DNA of 64,000 bases, from assembly GCA_017795005.1 (NCBI GenBank), contig CP051242.1, positions 2,008,976 to 2,072,975 on the forward strand, given 5' to 3'. Source of the stretch: Balneolaceae bacterium. Its GTDB lineage: Bacteria; Bacteroidota; Rhodothermia; Balneolales; Balneolaceae. Under the pieces are notes generated by a model, which did not search any database, was not told the origin of the DNA, and was given only the letters and a program-made list of their open reading frames with translations. Positions within the stretch are counted from its first letter, which is position 1. Each line of letters opens with the position of its first letter. Of this stretch, positions 34,695 through 44,451 are shown piece after piece. The position numbers were made by a program, and so were the translations under genes.

Positions 34695-35429
34695 ATGAAA
34701 TATCTGATCCTCACTTTGATAGCAGGTTTTATCCTGTCTGGTTTAAGACACCATGTAGTGGAATCTCGTGTATACACTACAGATGAACTAACTGGAAAAA
34801 CTACATTACATGGCGAAACTGTTCATCTGAAAGAACTTTCTTTTGATTTAAATACTCTATCGAAAGCAGGGACATTGAATCTCAAGTCAGAAGCCTATGA
34901 AACGCTGTTGATTGTAAAAGAAGGAGAATTGGAAATAAGTGGGAATTCAAAGACTTCGACAGTTGGTCCGGGAAGTGTGGCTTTGATTCTTCCGGGAGAT
35001 ATATTCGCATTGAAAGCAAATGTAGGAGAAGTCAGTTTTTATAAAATGGAATATATCTCAAAGAAACCAATGGATTTAGAGAGGGGAAAAGAAGCCGGAG
35101 GCTCTTTTGTAATCGATTTTGATGAACTTGAATTTAATCCCCATGGAAGAGGAGGAATAAGGAACTATTTCAACCGATCGACAGCGATGATGGAATATTT
35201 CGAGATGCACGTAACCAATCTGAATGGATTGATTAAGAGTCATGAGCCACATACTCATGGTACTGCAGAAATCGTATTAATGATTAAGGGAAATACAGAA
35301 ATGGAAATCGGAGATGGTTTTTACCAAGGCACAGTAGGGGATGTATATTTTCTTGGATCAGATGTTCCTCACGCTATTGAAAACAAGGATGCAGAACAAT
35401 GTATGTATTTTGCTTTCCAGTGGGAATAA
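34695..35429 (+). CDS. Periplasmic two-cupin protein
   Basis: The 244-residue protein has a signal peptide (YLILTLIAGFILSG) and two cupin folds: about 60-125 (LLIVKEGELEISG ... VALILPGDI) and about 160-244 (HEPHTHGTAEIVLMIKGNTEME, then DVYFLGSDVPHAIENKD). The second has the metal ligands HxH-x-E and a distant His, the first lacks them. It may be a sugar isomerase or binding protein. The start at 34695 was chosen because it follows the previous stop by 1 nt and opens a signal peptide. It is the last gene of the 30959-35429 cluster. Confidence 0.82.
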   Translation: MKYLILTLIAGFILSGLRHHVVESRVYTTDELTGKTTLHGETVHLKELSFDLNTLSKAGTLNLKSEAYETLLIVKEGELEISGNSKTSTVGPGSVALILPGDIFALKANVGEVSFYKMEYISKKPMDLERGKEAGGSFVIDFDELEFNPHGRGGIRNYFNRSTAMMEYFEMHVTNLNGLIKSHEPHTHGTAEIVLMIKGNTEMEIGDGFYQGTVGDVYFLGSDVPHAIENKDAEQCMYFAFQWE

Positions 35430-35432
35430 CAG

Positions 35433-36251
35433 TTAACGTCGTTCGAAACTGACATCCGAATACAGAAACTTCAATCCGTCGTAAATTCCTTTCAGGCGGA
35501 TTGAAATATGCGTCTCATCAGGATAATTCACTGATTTCCATCTTACTCCATTCGGGTTTATTGATGTTATAATAGAATCCATTTCTATAATGCCCATTCC
35601 ATCAGCAGATTGAGTTAATCCGGCTACCCAAAAGAATACGTCGCTATATGTTTTTTGGGGAAGTACCTTCGAAGTTCGCTCCATCAATTCCCGACCACCC
35701 CACCAAAAGGCAGGATCCAATGCCATATATCCATCGAATAAGTCAGGTTGTTCCAAAAAAATATGTCCCGCATATAAACCACCTAATGAGTGACCATAGA
35801 GAATTCGTTTACCACTGGTAGGATATTTGTTCTCAATAAAAGGGATTACTTCATCACTCAAAAAAGAAGTAAAAGCGTCCGTATTTCCCGTTTGTGTTTC
35901 TACCGGATATTTATTCAAAAGAAAATCTCTGCGCCTCTGATTGACGCTATCGATGTATATATTTTCAATCCCAACTAATATGATTTCAGGCATAAAACCT
36001 TCGATTACGGCAAAATTTCTAATATAATCGATATAGGGAGTGTTCCACTCCCCATCGGTAGCGTAAAGCACATCGTAGGTAGAATCCGGCGAATATTCCA
36101 TCGGAAGATGAACTCTTAACACACGGGTTTCATCCAACACTTCAGAATAAACAGACTCGATAATAGCTTCAGTTTCTTGTGCAAAAGAATTACTGCAAGA
36201 AAATATAAAGCCTAAAAATAGAGTACTTAGAAGTATTTTTTTCAAAATCAT
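35433..36251 (-). CDS. Secreted esterase (alpha/beta hydrolase, esterase D-like)
   Basis: The 272-residue protein has a signal peptide or lipoprotein leader (LFLGFIFSCSNSFAQ) and a nucleophile elbow GHSLGGLYAGHIF (GxSxG). An Asp/His pair is likely in the C-terminus (ETHISIRLK). DVLYATDGEWNTPYI near the start matches the esterase D/Fes-like family, which cleaves acyl or siderophore esters. It is convergent with the cupin gene (3-nt gap) and lies 12 nt downstream of the beta-lactamase-like gene, so probably shares its transcript. Confidence 0.82.
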   Translation of the reverse strand: MILKKILLSTLFLGFIFSCSNSFAQETEAIIESVYSEVLDETRVLRVHLPMEYSPDSTYDVLYATDGEWNTPYIDYIRNFAVIEGFMPEIILVGIENIYIDSVNQRRRDFLLNKYPVETQTGNTDAFTSFLSDEVIPFIENKYPTSGKRILYGHSLGGLYAGHIFLEQPDLFDGYMALDPAFWWGGRELMERTSKVLPQKTYSDVFFWVAGLTQSADGMGIIEMDSIITSINPNGVRWKSVNYPDETHISIRLKGIYDGLKFLYSDVSFERR

Positions 36252-36263
36252 GATTTGAGAAAA

Positions 36264-37511
36264 TCAGTTTTCTGAATAAGGTCCGTAAACGGCATCTCTG
36301 AAATCCTTGTGTAGGCTTCCATCAAACGGAAATTTCTGGACAAAGAATACGGCTGTTAACTCATTAACAGGATCAACCCAGAAGAGGGTAGATGCTGCCC
36401 CATCCCAGAAAAATTCACCAACCGCTCCCTGATTTTCGTTTTCATCAACCTGAGGAGCCAATCGAACTGCAAAGTCAATTCCAAAACCAACCTGACCTTT
36501 GGATGGTAACCATATTCGTTCTGTAACATCATCAGCAAGGTGATTTGTTGCCATTAATTTCACTGTTTCCGGTTTTAGAATTTGAGCTCCATCCAGAGAA
36601 CCTTCATTCACCAACATTCTGGCAAATCTCTGATAATCATCAAGGGTGGAGGTAAGTCCCCAGCCACCATGTCGAAGTGGATATTCATTTATATTCAGAT
36701 TATGAGCTTGTTGATCAGGTACCTGAATAAGATTGCCTTCGCCATCAGTTCCATAAGCAGATGACATTCTGTTTCTATCATTTTCTGGTACGAAATACCG
36801 GGTTTCATTCATTTCTAATGGTCCAAAAATGTGTTCCTTTAAATATTCCTCGAATGGTTGGCCGGAAAGAACTTCAACAAGACGAGCTTGTACATCTACT
36901 GAAGGTCCATAATACCATTCTTCGCCAGGATGAAACATAAGGGGGAGATCACTTAACCTTAGTATAGTTTCCTCAAGTGTACTGTTAAAGTCGAAAAGAT
37001 TCGCTTCTCTTAATAATTCACCTACATAAAATGCATTACCATCATTTGCAAATCCGGCTGTATGTCTCGTGATATCTCTTATTGTAATAGGGCGATTTGG
37101 TTCAATTAATACAGGATTTTTAGAGTCATCCAATCCATTAAAAACCTTTACATCGGCAAATTCAGGAAGATATTCAGCCAGTGGATCATCCAGCTGGAAT
37201 TTACCAAGCTCATACTGCTGCATTAAGGCAGTACCTGTAATGGGTTTAGTCATGGAATAAATCTGAACAATAGTATTCCTTTCCATTATTGTTCCATCTT
37301 CACGATCGGCGTCTCCAAAAGCTCCAAAGTACACTTCTTTCCCTTTTTCAAAAAAGAGCGCAGAAGCACCTGCTACTCTTCCTGAGTCAACAAAAGCTGA
37401 AAGTGTATTATTCAATCGTTGTTTCGATTCATTATTAATAACTGAGGGATTGTTACTAGTGCATCCTGAAACAAAAAGTGCCAAAATGGAGGTTAGAGTG
37501 AGATAACGCAT
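36264..37511 (-). CDS. Beta-lactamase-family serine hydrolase, lipoprotein
   Basis: The 415-residue protein from the ATG at 37511 has a lipoprotein leader (LTSILALFVSGC). Longer in-frame starts up to 37580 would place extra residues before the signal peptide and are rejected. Catalytic SxxK is in YSMTKPITG, a YGP-type second motif is in EWYYGPSVDVQ and HGGWGLTS takes the third position. This matches the serine-beta-lactamase-like class C/EstB group, usually esterases or peptidases. It probably starts a two-gene unit with the esterase downstream. Confidence 0.86.
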   Translation of the reverse strand: MRYLTLTSILALFVSGCTSNNPSVINNESKQRLNNTLSAFVDSGRVAGASALFFEKGKEVYFGAFGDADREDGTIMERNTIVQIYSMTKPITGTALMQQYELGKFQLDDPLAEYLPEFADVKVFNGLDDSKNPVLIEPNRPITIRDITRHTAGFANDGNAFYVGELLREANLFDFNSTLEETILRLSDLPLMFHPGEEWYYGPSVDVQARLVEVLSGQPFEEYLKEHIFGPLEMNETRYFVPENDRNRMSSAYGTDGEGNLIQVPDQQAHNLNINEYPLRHGGWGLTSTLDDYQRFARMLVNEGSLDGAQILKPETVKLMATNHLADDVTERIWLPSKGQVGFGIDFAVRLAPQVDENENQGAVGEFFWDGAASTLFWVDPVNELTAVFFVQKFPFDGSLHKDFRDAVYGPYSEN

Positions 37512-37695
37512 TATAAAAAAAGATTGATTAGGCATTGAACTACAAAGAGTTAGGATATTGATTACAAATGAATAAGCCAACTCTAAATTTTTTGATAGAT
37601 CATAGGATCAAAAAACATTTAATAGCATCTTTATGCTATGTGAAATTAACAGGTAAGTAAAGTACTATTATTAAGTATGTAACTAATTCACTTCT

Positions 37696-39027
37696 ATGGT
37701 CATCTTCTCTTTTAAAAAAAAACAGGCAGTTCCTTTTTTTAATCACACCTTATATTCGATTCTACTTCTCACTTTTGTTCTTTTAGGATGTGAAGACAAA
37801 CGAGTACAAACAGTATCCTGGGTTGAATTTGAACCAGTATATCTTACAGAAGAGGAGTTTATTGCTTCTGTTCAACTTCAAGCTGCTCAGGAATTAGAAA
37901 ATCCAGGTAAAATTTATTTTTATGACGGATATCTATTTGTAAACGAAGTGAATAAAGGAGTACACATTATTGACAACTCTGACCCGTCTAGTCCCGAGAA
38001 TATTGGCTTTATTAATATCCCCGCTAATAAAGATATTGCTGTAAGTGGAGCATTATTATATGCTGACTCAAATTCTGATTTATTGGTATTTGATATTCAG
38101 GATTTACAAAGTCCTCAGCTTGTTAGTCGCTCAGAAGATGTTTTTGCTAATTGGTCTGAAATCTATCTTGGATTTCCTTACCAGGAAATTGAACCCTCTA
38201 AAGGAATAGTTGTTGACTGGAGAGAGGTTACAGTAACAGAAGTTTGCGAAACTGAAGATTGCTATATCTATAACCCAAGATTTGGTATATGGGGTGAACT
38301 TAATTTTGCAACAGGTAGTGTATCTTTTGCAACAGATGGAGGTAGGGCACCCTCAGTACATGGAATAGGACAGGGAGGTTCTATGGCCAGATTCGCAATA
38401 TCCGGAAATTTTTTATACGCAGTCGATCACAGTAGTCTTATTACTCTTGATATCAGTGCTTCAACTCCTGTTGTTGGAAATAAGGAAAATATTGGTTGGA
38501 TGATTGAAACAATCTTTCCATATCAGGATCATTTATTCATTGGCTCTCAAAGTGCGATGTACATTTATTCAATTGCAAATCCATCATCACCGGTTGAAAC
38601 TTCGGTATACAACCATTTAACTTCTTGCGATCCTGTTGTAGTAGAAGGTAAATATGCTTTCGTTACACTTCGAGAAGGTAATATTTGTCCAAGAGGAGTT
38701 AATAGACTGGAAGTGATTGATATCGAAGATATCAATAATCCTTTGGAAGTGGCTTCTTATAGTATGCAGAGTCCACATGGGTTGGGAATTGATGGAGATT
38801 ACTTGTTTGTAAGTGAAGGGGAATCGGGGTTGAAAATAATGGATGCAACAGACCCACTGGACATTAAATTGATCAGAAATATCACTGATATTAAAACTTT
38901 TGATGTAATTCCCTTCAACAATGTATTAATGATTACCGGAGAGTCAGGAATCATACAATATGACTATTCAGATATTAATAATATTAGCCATTTAAGTACT
39001 ATTCCTGTAATTCAAATAATAGAATAA
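37696..39027 (+). CDS. LVIVD-repeat lipoprotein
   Basis: The 443-residue protein has a lipoprotein leader (LLLTFVLLGCEDK; MVIFSFKKKQ is an unusual basic start). The body is made of LVIVD-like beta-propeller repeats with the pattern hhhhD(n)D-x-SP: GVHIIDNSDPSSPENIG, LLVFDIQDLQSPQLV, MYIYSIANPSSPVE and LKIMDATDPLDIK. Such repeats bind surface partners and are of unknown function. The next gene begins 3 nt later and encodes a barrel-like secreted protein, so the two probably work together. Confidence 0.82.
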   Translation: MVIFSFKKKQAVPFFNHTLYSILLLTFVLLGCEDKRVQTVSWVEFEPVYLTEEEFIASVQLQAAQELENPGKIYFYDGYLFVNEVNKGVHIIDNSDPSSPENIGFINIPANKDIAVSGALLYADSNSDLLVFDIQDLQSPQLVSRSEDVFANWSEIYLGFPYQEIEPSKGIVVDWREVTVTEVCETEDCYIYNPRFGIWGELNFATGSVSFATDGGRAPSVHGIGQGGSMARFAISGNFLYAVDHSSLITLDISASTPVVGNKENIGWMIETIFPYQDHLFIGSQSAMYIYSIANPSSPVETSVYNHLTSCDPVVVEGKYAFVTLREGNICPRGVNRLEVIDIEDINNPLEVASYSMQSPHGLGIDGDYLFVSEGESGLKIMDATDPLDIKLIRNITDIKTFDVIPFNNVLMITGESGIIQYDYSDINNISHLSTIPVIQIIE

Positions 39028-39030
39028 GTC

Positions 39031-39780
39031 ATGAAAAAAAGTATTCTTAATATTCCTTTGAACTTAGCATTAATATTTGTTTCACTATTTTTCGTTAATG
39101 CTCAAAATGTGAATGCTCAATCATATCTGGAAGATGTGGTTTATCTTAAAGATGGGAGCATTCTTAGAGGTTTTATTGTTGAAATGGATGAAAATCAATC
39201 CCTGAAAATTGAAATAGAAGGTGGTAGTCAGTTTTTTATACTGTTCGAGGAAGTTCAGGAAATAACAAAAGAGCCTCGATATAAGGAGTCTTTTTATAAA
39301 GACCAGGGATATGTAAACCACACAGGAATAGATAGGCTTCCTGGAAAAACAGGAAGTTCTACAAGATATCAAATGACTCATGGTTACCAGTTTAATCCCT
39401 ATTTCTCATTAGGTTTGGGAATAGCCTACGTTAGCTATAATGAGCCTCTCAATACGGTACCTGTTTTCCTGGATGCAAAAATGAAATTGTTAAAAGCTAA
39501 TACGACTCCGTTTACATTTATAAAACTGGGATATAGTTTTACTTCAGAAGGTGATAATGAAAACTGGCCACCAATAGAAGAGCATAATGGTGGTTTAATG
39601 TATAACATAGGAGGTGGACTTATTTTCGAAACAAGAGCAGGGTATGGTTGGTACATAAATCTTGGCTACAGTTTCGAAAAAATGAGCTTTCAAGAAGAAA
39701 ACCTTTGGTGGAATCAGCAAACAATAGACAATGATATTACTTATAAAAGAGTCAATTTTGGGATTGGTCTTACTTTCTGA
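39031..39780 (+). CDS. Secreted barrel-like protein partner of LVIVD lipoprotein
   Basis: The 249-residue protein has a signal peptide (ALIFVSLFFVNAQNVNAQ). A short N-terminal beta domain (YLKDGSILRGFIVEMDE) is followed by an outer-membrane beta-barrel-like half: FNPYFSLGLGIAYVSY, PFTFIKLGYSF and RVNFGIGLTF at the C-terminus. The DGSILRG start resembles proteins with a small lipid- or ligand-binding domain before a barrel. I do not recognise a named family. The gene follows the LVIVD gene by 3 nt and is convergent with the next. Confidence 0.65.
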   Translation: MKKSILNIPLNLALIFVSLFFVNAQNVNAQSYLEDVVYLKDGSILRGFIVEMDENQSLKIEIEGGSQFFILFEEVQEITKEPRYKESFYKDQGYVNHTGIDRLPGKTGSSTRYQMTHGYQFNPYFSLGLGIAYVSYNEPLNTVPVFLDAKMKLLKANTTPFTFIKLGYSFTSEGDNENWPPIEEHNGGLMYNIGGGLIFETRAGYGWYINLGYSFEKMSFQEENLWWNQQTIDNDITYKRVNFGIGLTF

Positions 39781-39796
39781 ATTTAGAATGTTTTAA

Positions 39797-40783
39797 TCAC
39801 CACAGATGATGAACATGAAGTTTGATTTCTTCCTCATAAATTTTCCGAATCGCTTTTAGTTGTTCTCCATTGATTTCAGGCAAAGACGTGGCCTCTATGT
39901 TGGAATCAACCTGATAAGGTTTCGATGCTCCGGGAATAACCACACTGATATTATTATTCATCAGAATCCATTTTAGAGCAACCTGAGCAAGATTTTCTTT
40001 TTCCGGGAATAAGGCTTTGATTTTCTCAACTGCTTCAATTCCAGTCTCATAAGGAACGCCTGCAAAAGTTTCGCCCTTATCAAACCATTCACCATTTCTG
40101 TTCCCATGACGGTGGTCACCATCTTCAAAAGTAGTGGATTTAGAATATTTACCGGTGAGTAATCCACTTGCAAGAGGTACTCTGACTATGACTCCTACAT
40201 TCTTTTCTTTTGCCTGCTGATAAAATAAATCATCAGGTCGTTGCCGGAACATATTATAAATGATTTGAACTGTAGTAACATTTTCATACTCAATGGCTTT
40301 CAATGCTTCTTCGACTTTTTCTACACTAACTCCAAGGTTAAGAATTTTACCTTCCTCTTTTAGTTTTTCAAATTCACCAAAAATCTCAGGTCTGTAATAA
40401 ACTTCAGAAGGAGGGCAGTGGAGTTGGATTAAATCAATCGTATCCAGATTCATTCGCTTAAGTGAATCTTCTACATAGTCACGTAGTACTTCAGGAGTAT
40501 ACCCTTCATTTATATGGGGATTTATTTGCCGGCCACATTTGGTAGCTACATAAATTCGTTCATTGACTGAGTTCACGAACTTACCAACGGCTTTTTCGCT
40601 TTCTCCGGCTTCGTATACATCGGCGGTATCGATAAAGTTAACTCCCTGATCATATGCCTGATGAAGTAAGTCAGAGGCTAAATTATGATCAAAACCTGAT
40701 CCCCAGGTTCCGCCTACTTGCCATGTACCTAGTGATATTTCTGATACTTTAAATCCTGTTTTGCCTAGAGTTCTGTAGTTCAT
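39797..40783 (-). CDS. Aldo/keto reductase
   Basis: The 328-residue cytoplasmic AKR reduces aldehydes or ketones with NADPH. The catalytic Asp and Tyr are in FIDTADVYEAGESEKAVGKF, the Lys is in YVATKCG and the His is in LIQLHCPP. The C-terminal NADPH-binding loop is VVIPGASKPYQVDSN. The start overlaps the SMP-30 gene stop by ATGA (40780-40783), suggesting a linked sugar-oxidation step (lactonase plus reductase). Confidence 0.9.
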   Translation of the reverse strand: MNYRTLGKTGFKVSEISLGTWQVGGTWGSGFDHNLASDLLHQAYDQGVNFIDTADVYEAGESEKAVGKFVNSVNERIYVATKCGRQINPHINEGYTPEVLRDYVEDSLKRMNLDTIDLIQLHCPPSEVYYRPEIFGEFEKLKEEGKILNLGVSVEKVEEALKAIEYENVTTVQIIYNMFRQRPDDLFYQQAKEKNVGVIVRVPLASGLLTGKYSKSTTFEDGDHRHGNRNGEWFDKGETFAGVPYETGIEAVEKIKALFPEKENLAQVALKWILMNNNISVVIPGASKPYQVDSNIEATSLPEINGEQLKAIRKIYEEEIKLHVHHLW

Positions 40784-41685
40784 TCTGAAAAATTTCTAAT
40801 ACCTTTAACTTTCATTTTAATTGTATACAAAGACTTCATTGCTGTAATAAACAGGATATCCTGATCAAAACCACCGAAAGTAACATTGGCTGTCCAGCCC
40901 TCTGGAATATCAATATGTTCTATTTCTTCTCCATTGGGATTGAAAACCGTTACCCCATTTCCGGTAAGGTATAGATTTCCCTCATTATCCAGTGTCATGC
41001 CATCAGATCCCAACTCAGTAAATAAGGTTTGATTTGAAAGCGTTCCATCTTCATTAATGGAATAAGAATAGGTTTTGCTATCCCCAATATCAGCTACAAA
41101 AAGAGTTTTTCCATCAGCACTTCCAATAATTCCATTTGGTTTTACAATATCGTCAGCAACCATTACTAATTGACTATCAGGGGAGAGGTAATACACTCGT
41201 TCCTGAATTTCAGACTCTGAATGTTCCCACCATGGTCTTTGATAGTAAGGATCAGTAAAATAAATACCGCCTTTTGAATCTACCCAAATATCATTCGGTC
41301 CATTTAATCTCTTTCCTTCGAAATTATCGACCAGAACAGTGTAAGAGGTATCAGAGTTAATTCGAATCAATTGATTTTTTTCATCAGCAGCGGCAAGCAA
41401 ATTTCCTTCATTATCAAAATAAAGACCATTGGACCTAAGACTTGCATTCATAAACGGATTCAAACCATTATGAGTCGACCATTTCAGAATTCTGTTGTTG
41501 GGTTGATCTGTAAAATACACATTTCCATGTGGATCAACCGCCGGACCTTCTGTAAAAGAAAAACCGTCATAAACTTGGATTAATTTGGCTCCATCCGCAA
41601 TTATGGGACTCTCTTGTGAGAAGGAAGAAGAAGTTAAAATAAGGCATATGAATAAAGCTAATGTTGTACGAATATGCTGAATCAT
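40780..41685 (-). CDS. SMP-30/gluconolactonase-family secreted lactonase
   Basis: The 301-residue beta-propeller protein has a signal peptide (TTLALFICLILTSSSFS) and the family blocks FTEGPAVDPHGNVYFTDQPN, GPNDIWVDSKGGIYFTDPY and PNGIIGSADGKTLFVADI. These hold the metal ligands Glu, Asn and Asp. The ATG at 41685 is preferred over 41739, which would put 18 residues before the signal peptide. It likely hydrolyses sugar lactones in the periplasm. It couples to the aldo/keto reductase by a 4-nt overlap. Confidence 0.9.
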   Translation of the reverse strand: MIQHIRTTLALFICLILTSSSFSQESPIIADGAKLIQVYDGFSFTEGPAVDPHGNVYFTDQPNNRILKWSTHNGLNPFMNASLRSNGLYFDNEGNLLAAADEKNQLIRINSDTSYTVLVDNFEGKRLNGPNDIWVDSKGGIYFTDPYYQRPWWEHSESEIQERVYYLSPDSQLVMVADDIVKPNGIIGSADGKTLFVADIGDSKTYSYSINEDGTLSNQTLFTELGSDGMTLDNEGNLYLTGNGVTVFNPNGEEIEHIDIPEGWTANVTFGGFDQDILFITAMKSLYTIKMKVKGIRNFSE

Positions 41686-41722
41686 ATTATTGTTTTGATG
41701 AGTGATTGAGGTGAAAACAACA

Positions 41723-41758
41723 GTATAAAAAAAAGGCACTTCAAATGAAGTGCCTTTT
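41723..41758 (-). terminator. Rho-independent terminator of the amidohydrolase operon
   Basis: A perfect 12-bp hairpin pairs 41731-41742 with 41747-41758 around an AAAT tetraloop. On the minus strand it is followed by a long U run (A-rich at 41724-41734). It lies 5 nt after the first amidohydrolase stop, ending the three-gene operon. Confidence 0.9.
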
Positions 41759-41762
41759 AGAA

Positions 41763-43082
41763 TTACATATCTGTAATAACTTCCGTTTTATTTAAACCGG
41801 GAGTTCGGTTCAGGAACTCATCATACAGATCAGTTTGACGGCTTCTCATTGGAATTAGATATCCATCTATATATACATCAACAATCTGGGTAGAAGTCTC
41901 AAATGGATCACCCGTAGAAACAAATAAATTAGCTTTCTTTCCAACTTCAATAGATCCGATTTGATCACCGATTCCCATAATTTCAGCGGCATTAATAGTG
42001 ATTGCCTTAAGAGCTTCTTCACGCCCCATACCATAAGTTGCAGCAAAACCTGCATTATATGGAAGGTTTCTTGAGTTCTCTGTATCACCACTTCTAAGGG
42101 CTACTTTAACTCCTGCTTTTTGCATCACTCCCGGATTCATATACGCAGCATCATAAGCATCCGATTGTCTGGTAGGAGTTGAGAGAACAGGTCCTGCAAT
42201 TACCGGAATTCCGGACTCAGCAATTTGCTCAGCTACTCTCCAGCCTTCAGCAACTCCTGTGAATACTACATTTTCATAGCCACGTTCTTCTACCCATTCA
42301 ATAGCACTAAGAATGTCAGGAGCTGTGTTCACTTCAATGTAAAGTGTCATATTTCCTTCAATAACTTCAGACAGTGCTTGCATTTCAGGATAATAGCGAG
42401 CATCTGGAGAATTTTTAATAGAAGTATAAACTTCAGCTTTATCCCAGGCGTCATTAACTGTTTCAAGTGCTCTTTCTTTGGCGCGGTCAGCTTGTTCCTG
42501 AGTTTGCCTCCATCTTCTTTGTGCAGTAGGGTAGGTCATTACAATTCCTTTAGAACCGGCAAACATTTGATCCGGTGTATAACCGAATAAATTAATTGTT
42601 GCAGCAGTTCCCGGAAGTACGCCACCTCTCGGCATTGTAAGTGCCGTAGTCACGCCACTTACTCGGGTAACCGGAATTGCTTCAGAATTTGGGTTTACAG
42701 CGGTTAATGCTTCCATCTGAGGAGTTATGTCTCCGAATTCTCGAAAGTCGTTTGCTTCATCAATGCTGCCTATTTCGGCGAGACCTAATTGAGTTCCTGA
42801 GTCAATCATACCTGGGTAGATTTCTCTACCTTCATAATTTATCACTTCAGCATCATTTGGAATAGCAACATCAGCACCAACTGCCTCAATGATTCCATTG
42901 TTAATCACAATAGTGCCATTTTCGATGATACCATTCGTTACGGTGTAAATTTTGGCATTAGTTAACGCAAATTTTGCAGTTCGGGCTTTTCTGGGATCTT
43001 CCTGAATTTGCCCAAAAACGAGTACCGGAATGAAACTGAAAACTAATAGTTTAAGGATTCTTTTTTTCATTATAATTCTCAT
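41763..43082 (-). CDS. Secreted amidohydrolase-fold protein lacking metal ligands
   Basis: The 439-residue protein has a signal peptide and a composite amidohydrolase layout: an N-terminal beta domain (TNAKIYTVTNGIIENGTIVI) and a barrel ending EVGKKANLFVSTGDP. The HxH motif expected after the PGxID strand is absent; it reads PGMIDSGTQLG. The strand 5 and 6 histidines are also missing (LYIEVNT and VVFTGVAEG). It is therefore probably non-catalytic or uses other residues. It overlaps the next upstream gene by 4 nt (ATGA). ATG at 43070 (MKKRIL) is an equally plausible start. Confidence 0.85.
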   Translation of the reverse strand: MRIIMKKRILKLLVFSFIPVLVFGQIQEDPRKARTAKFALTNAKIYTVTNGIIENGTIVINNGIIEAVGADVAIPNDAEVINYEGREIYPGMIDSGTQLGLAEIGSIDEANDFREFGDITPQMEALTAVNPNSEAIPVTRVSGVTTALTMPRGGVLPGTAATINLFGYTPDQMFAGSKGIVMTYPTAQRRWRQTQEQADRAKERALETVNDAWDKAEVYTSIKNSPDARYYPEMQALSEVIEGNMTLYIEVNTAPDILSAIEWVEERGYENVVFTGVAEGWRVAEQIAESGIPVIAGPVLSTPTRQSDAYDAAYMNPGVMQKAGVKVALRSGDTENSRNLPYNAGFAATYGMGREEALKAITINAAEIMGIGDQIGSIEVGKKANLFVSTGDPFETSTQIVDVYIDGYLIPMRSRQTDLYDEFLNRTPGLNKTEVITDM

Positions 43083-44443
43083 TTATTGTTAAAAAGTGAG
43101 TTGAAATCCATCACTTCTGCATCTTTCATACATAAGTGATGGTCATGGGCATCTAATATTTGGATATCCTGGATATTAGATTCAGGATCGATGTACAGAC
43201 GTTGATCTTTAGCATCAGTAGCTCGGTCAAAGTATTTAACGCCATCCACAAAAGTCATTAAAGGGACTGTATAAACAGAGAGTGGGTGTCCTTCATAAAT
43301 AGCTAAATCGGCATCTTTCCCTTCTTCAATAGAACCAACCCGATCATCAATTCCCAGCTGAATCGCCGGGTTTATCGTAATCAAAGCAAGTGCATCATTA
43401 TCTGATAATTGACCATATTTCTGACTTTTTGCTGCCTCATGATAGAGGTGTCTTATCAATTCTCCTGAATCAGAGTTAATGGAAGTGTTAACTCCATTCT
43501 TAGTGAGAATTGCAGCGTTATATGCAGTTGAGTAATAAACCTCTAGTTTATATGCCCACCAGTCTGAAAAAATCGAAGCATAAGCACCAAATTCAGCTAA
43601 TTCGGGGGCTACTTTATAAGCTTCGTTAGCATGCTGGAATGTTAGTTTTTCAATTCCAAAGTCGTTGAATACCTTCATTAACATATAAATCTCATCTGCT
43701 CTGTATGAGTGACAGTGAACTAAAATTTCGCCTTCAAGTATATCTACCAAAGTTTCCATTCTAAGATCATACTCTGGCGGTGTTTTTCTATCATTGCGTT
43801 GGCTGCGATATTCATCCCATGCTTTCTTATACATTAAAGCATCATTTAATGAATTACGAATCATTGCTTCCACACCCATTCTACTTTGAGGCTGAATACC
43901 ACGAGCTCGTCCACCACGGGTTGGATTTTCACCCAGAGCAAACTTGATGGTTCTTGGTGCGCCTTCAAATCTCAAGTCATCAGGATTTGTGGAACCATAA
44001 CGAAGTTTCAGGGTTTCGTTTTGACCTCCAATCACATTTGCAGAGCCGTGCATTAAATGAATAGAAGTTACTCCGCCTGCAAGAGCCCGATAAATGGATA
44101 CGTCCATTGGGTCGACAACATCTTCCATGCTTACTTCGGCAGTAACCTGGCTGGTTCCTTCATTTATGGAAGTTCCTGCAATATGAGAGTGTGCATCAAT
44201 AATACCCGGCATAACAAATTTACCAGTAGCATCAATCTCTTCCACACCTCTTGGTGCATTAAGGTTTTTTCCTATTCTGGAAATTTTACCATCACGTACA
44301 AGAACATCGGTGTTCTCAAGAGTACCATCTGTAATAGTGATTACAGTTCCGTTTTTAATTAGAACATCCCCCGTTTGAGCAGTTGCAGTGGTAATTCCGA
44401 AAGCAACTAAGAGGATGAAAATAGATAGAATTTTTCGTTTCAT
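43079..44443 (-). CDS. Secreted metal-dependent amidohydrolase
   Basis: The 454-residue protein has a signal peptide (ILSIFILLVAFGITTATAQ) and a complete amidohydrolase site: H85-S-H87 in VMPGIIDAHSHIAG, His in ILVHCHSYRADE, His in LTFQHANEAYK and Asp in TSINSDSGELI. It resembles imidazolonepropionase-like or cytosine-deaminase-like amidohydrolases; the substrate is unknown. It is the middle of three tandem homologues and the only one with intact ligands, so it is likely the catalytic member of the set. Confidence 0.9.
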   Translation of the reverse strand: MKRKILSIFILLVAFGITTATAQTGDVLIKNGTVITITDGTLENTDVLVRDGKISRIGKNLNAPRGVEEIDATGKFVMPGIIDAHSHIAGTSINEGTSQVTAEVSMEDVVDPMDVSIYRALAGGVTSIHLMHGSANVIGGQNETLKLRYGSTNPDDLRFEGAPRTIKFALGENPTRGGRARGIQPQSRMGVEAMIRNSLNDALMYKKAWDEYRSQRNDRKTPPEYDLRMETLVDILEGEILVHCHSYRADEIYMLMKVFNDFGIEKLTFQHANEAYKVAPELAEFGAYASIFSDWWAYKLEVYYSTAYNAAILTKNGVNTSINSDSGELIRHLYHEAAKSQKYGQLSDNDALALITINPAIQLGIDDRVGSIEEGKDADLAIYEGHPLSVYTVPLMTFVDGVKYFDRATDAKDQRLYIDPESNIQDIQILDAHDHHLCMKDAEVMDFNSLFNNK

Positions 44444-44451
44444 TTTAATCC

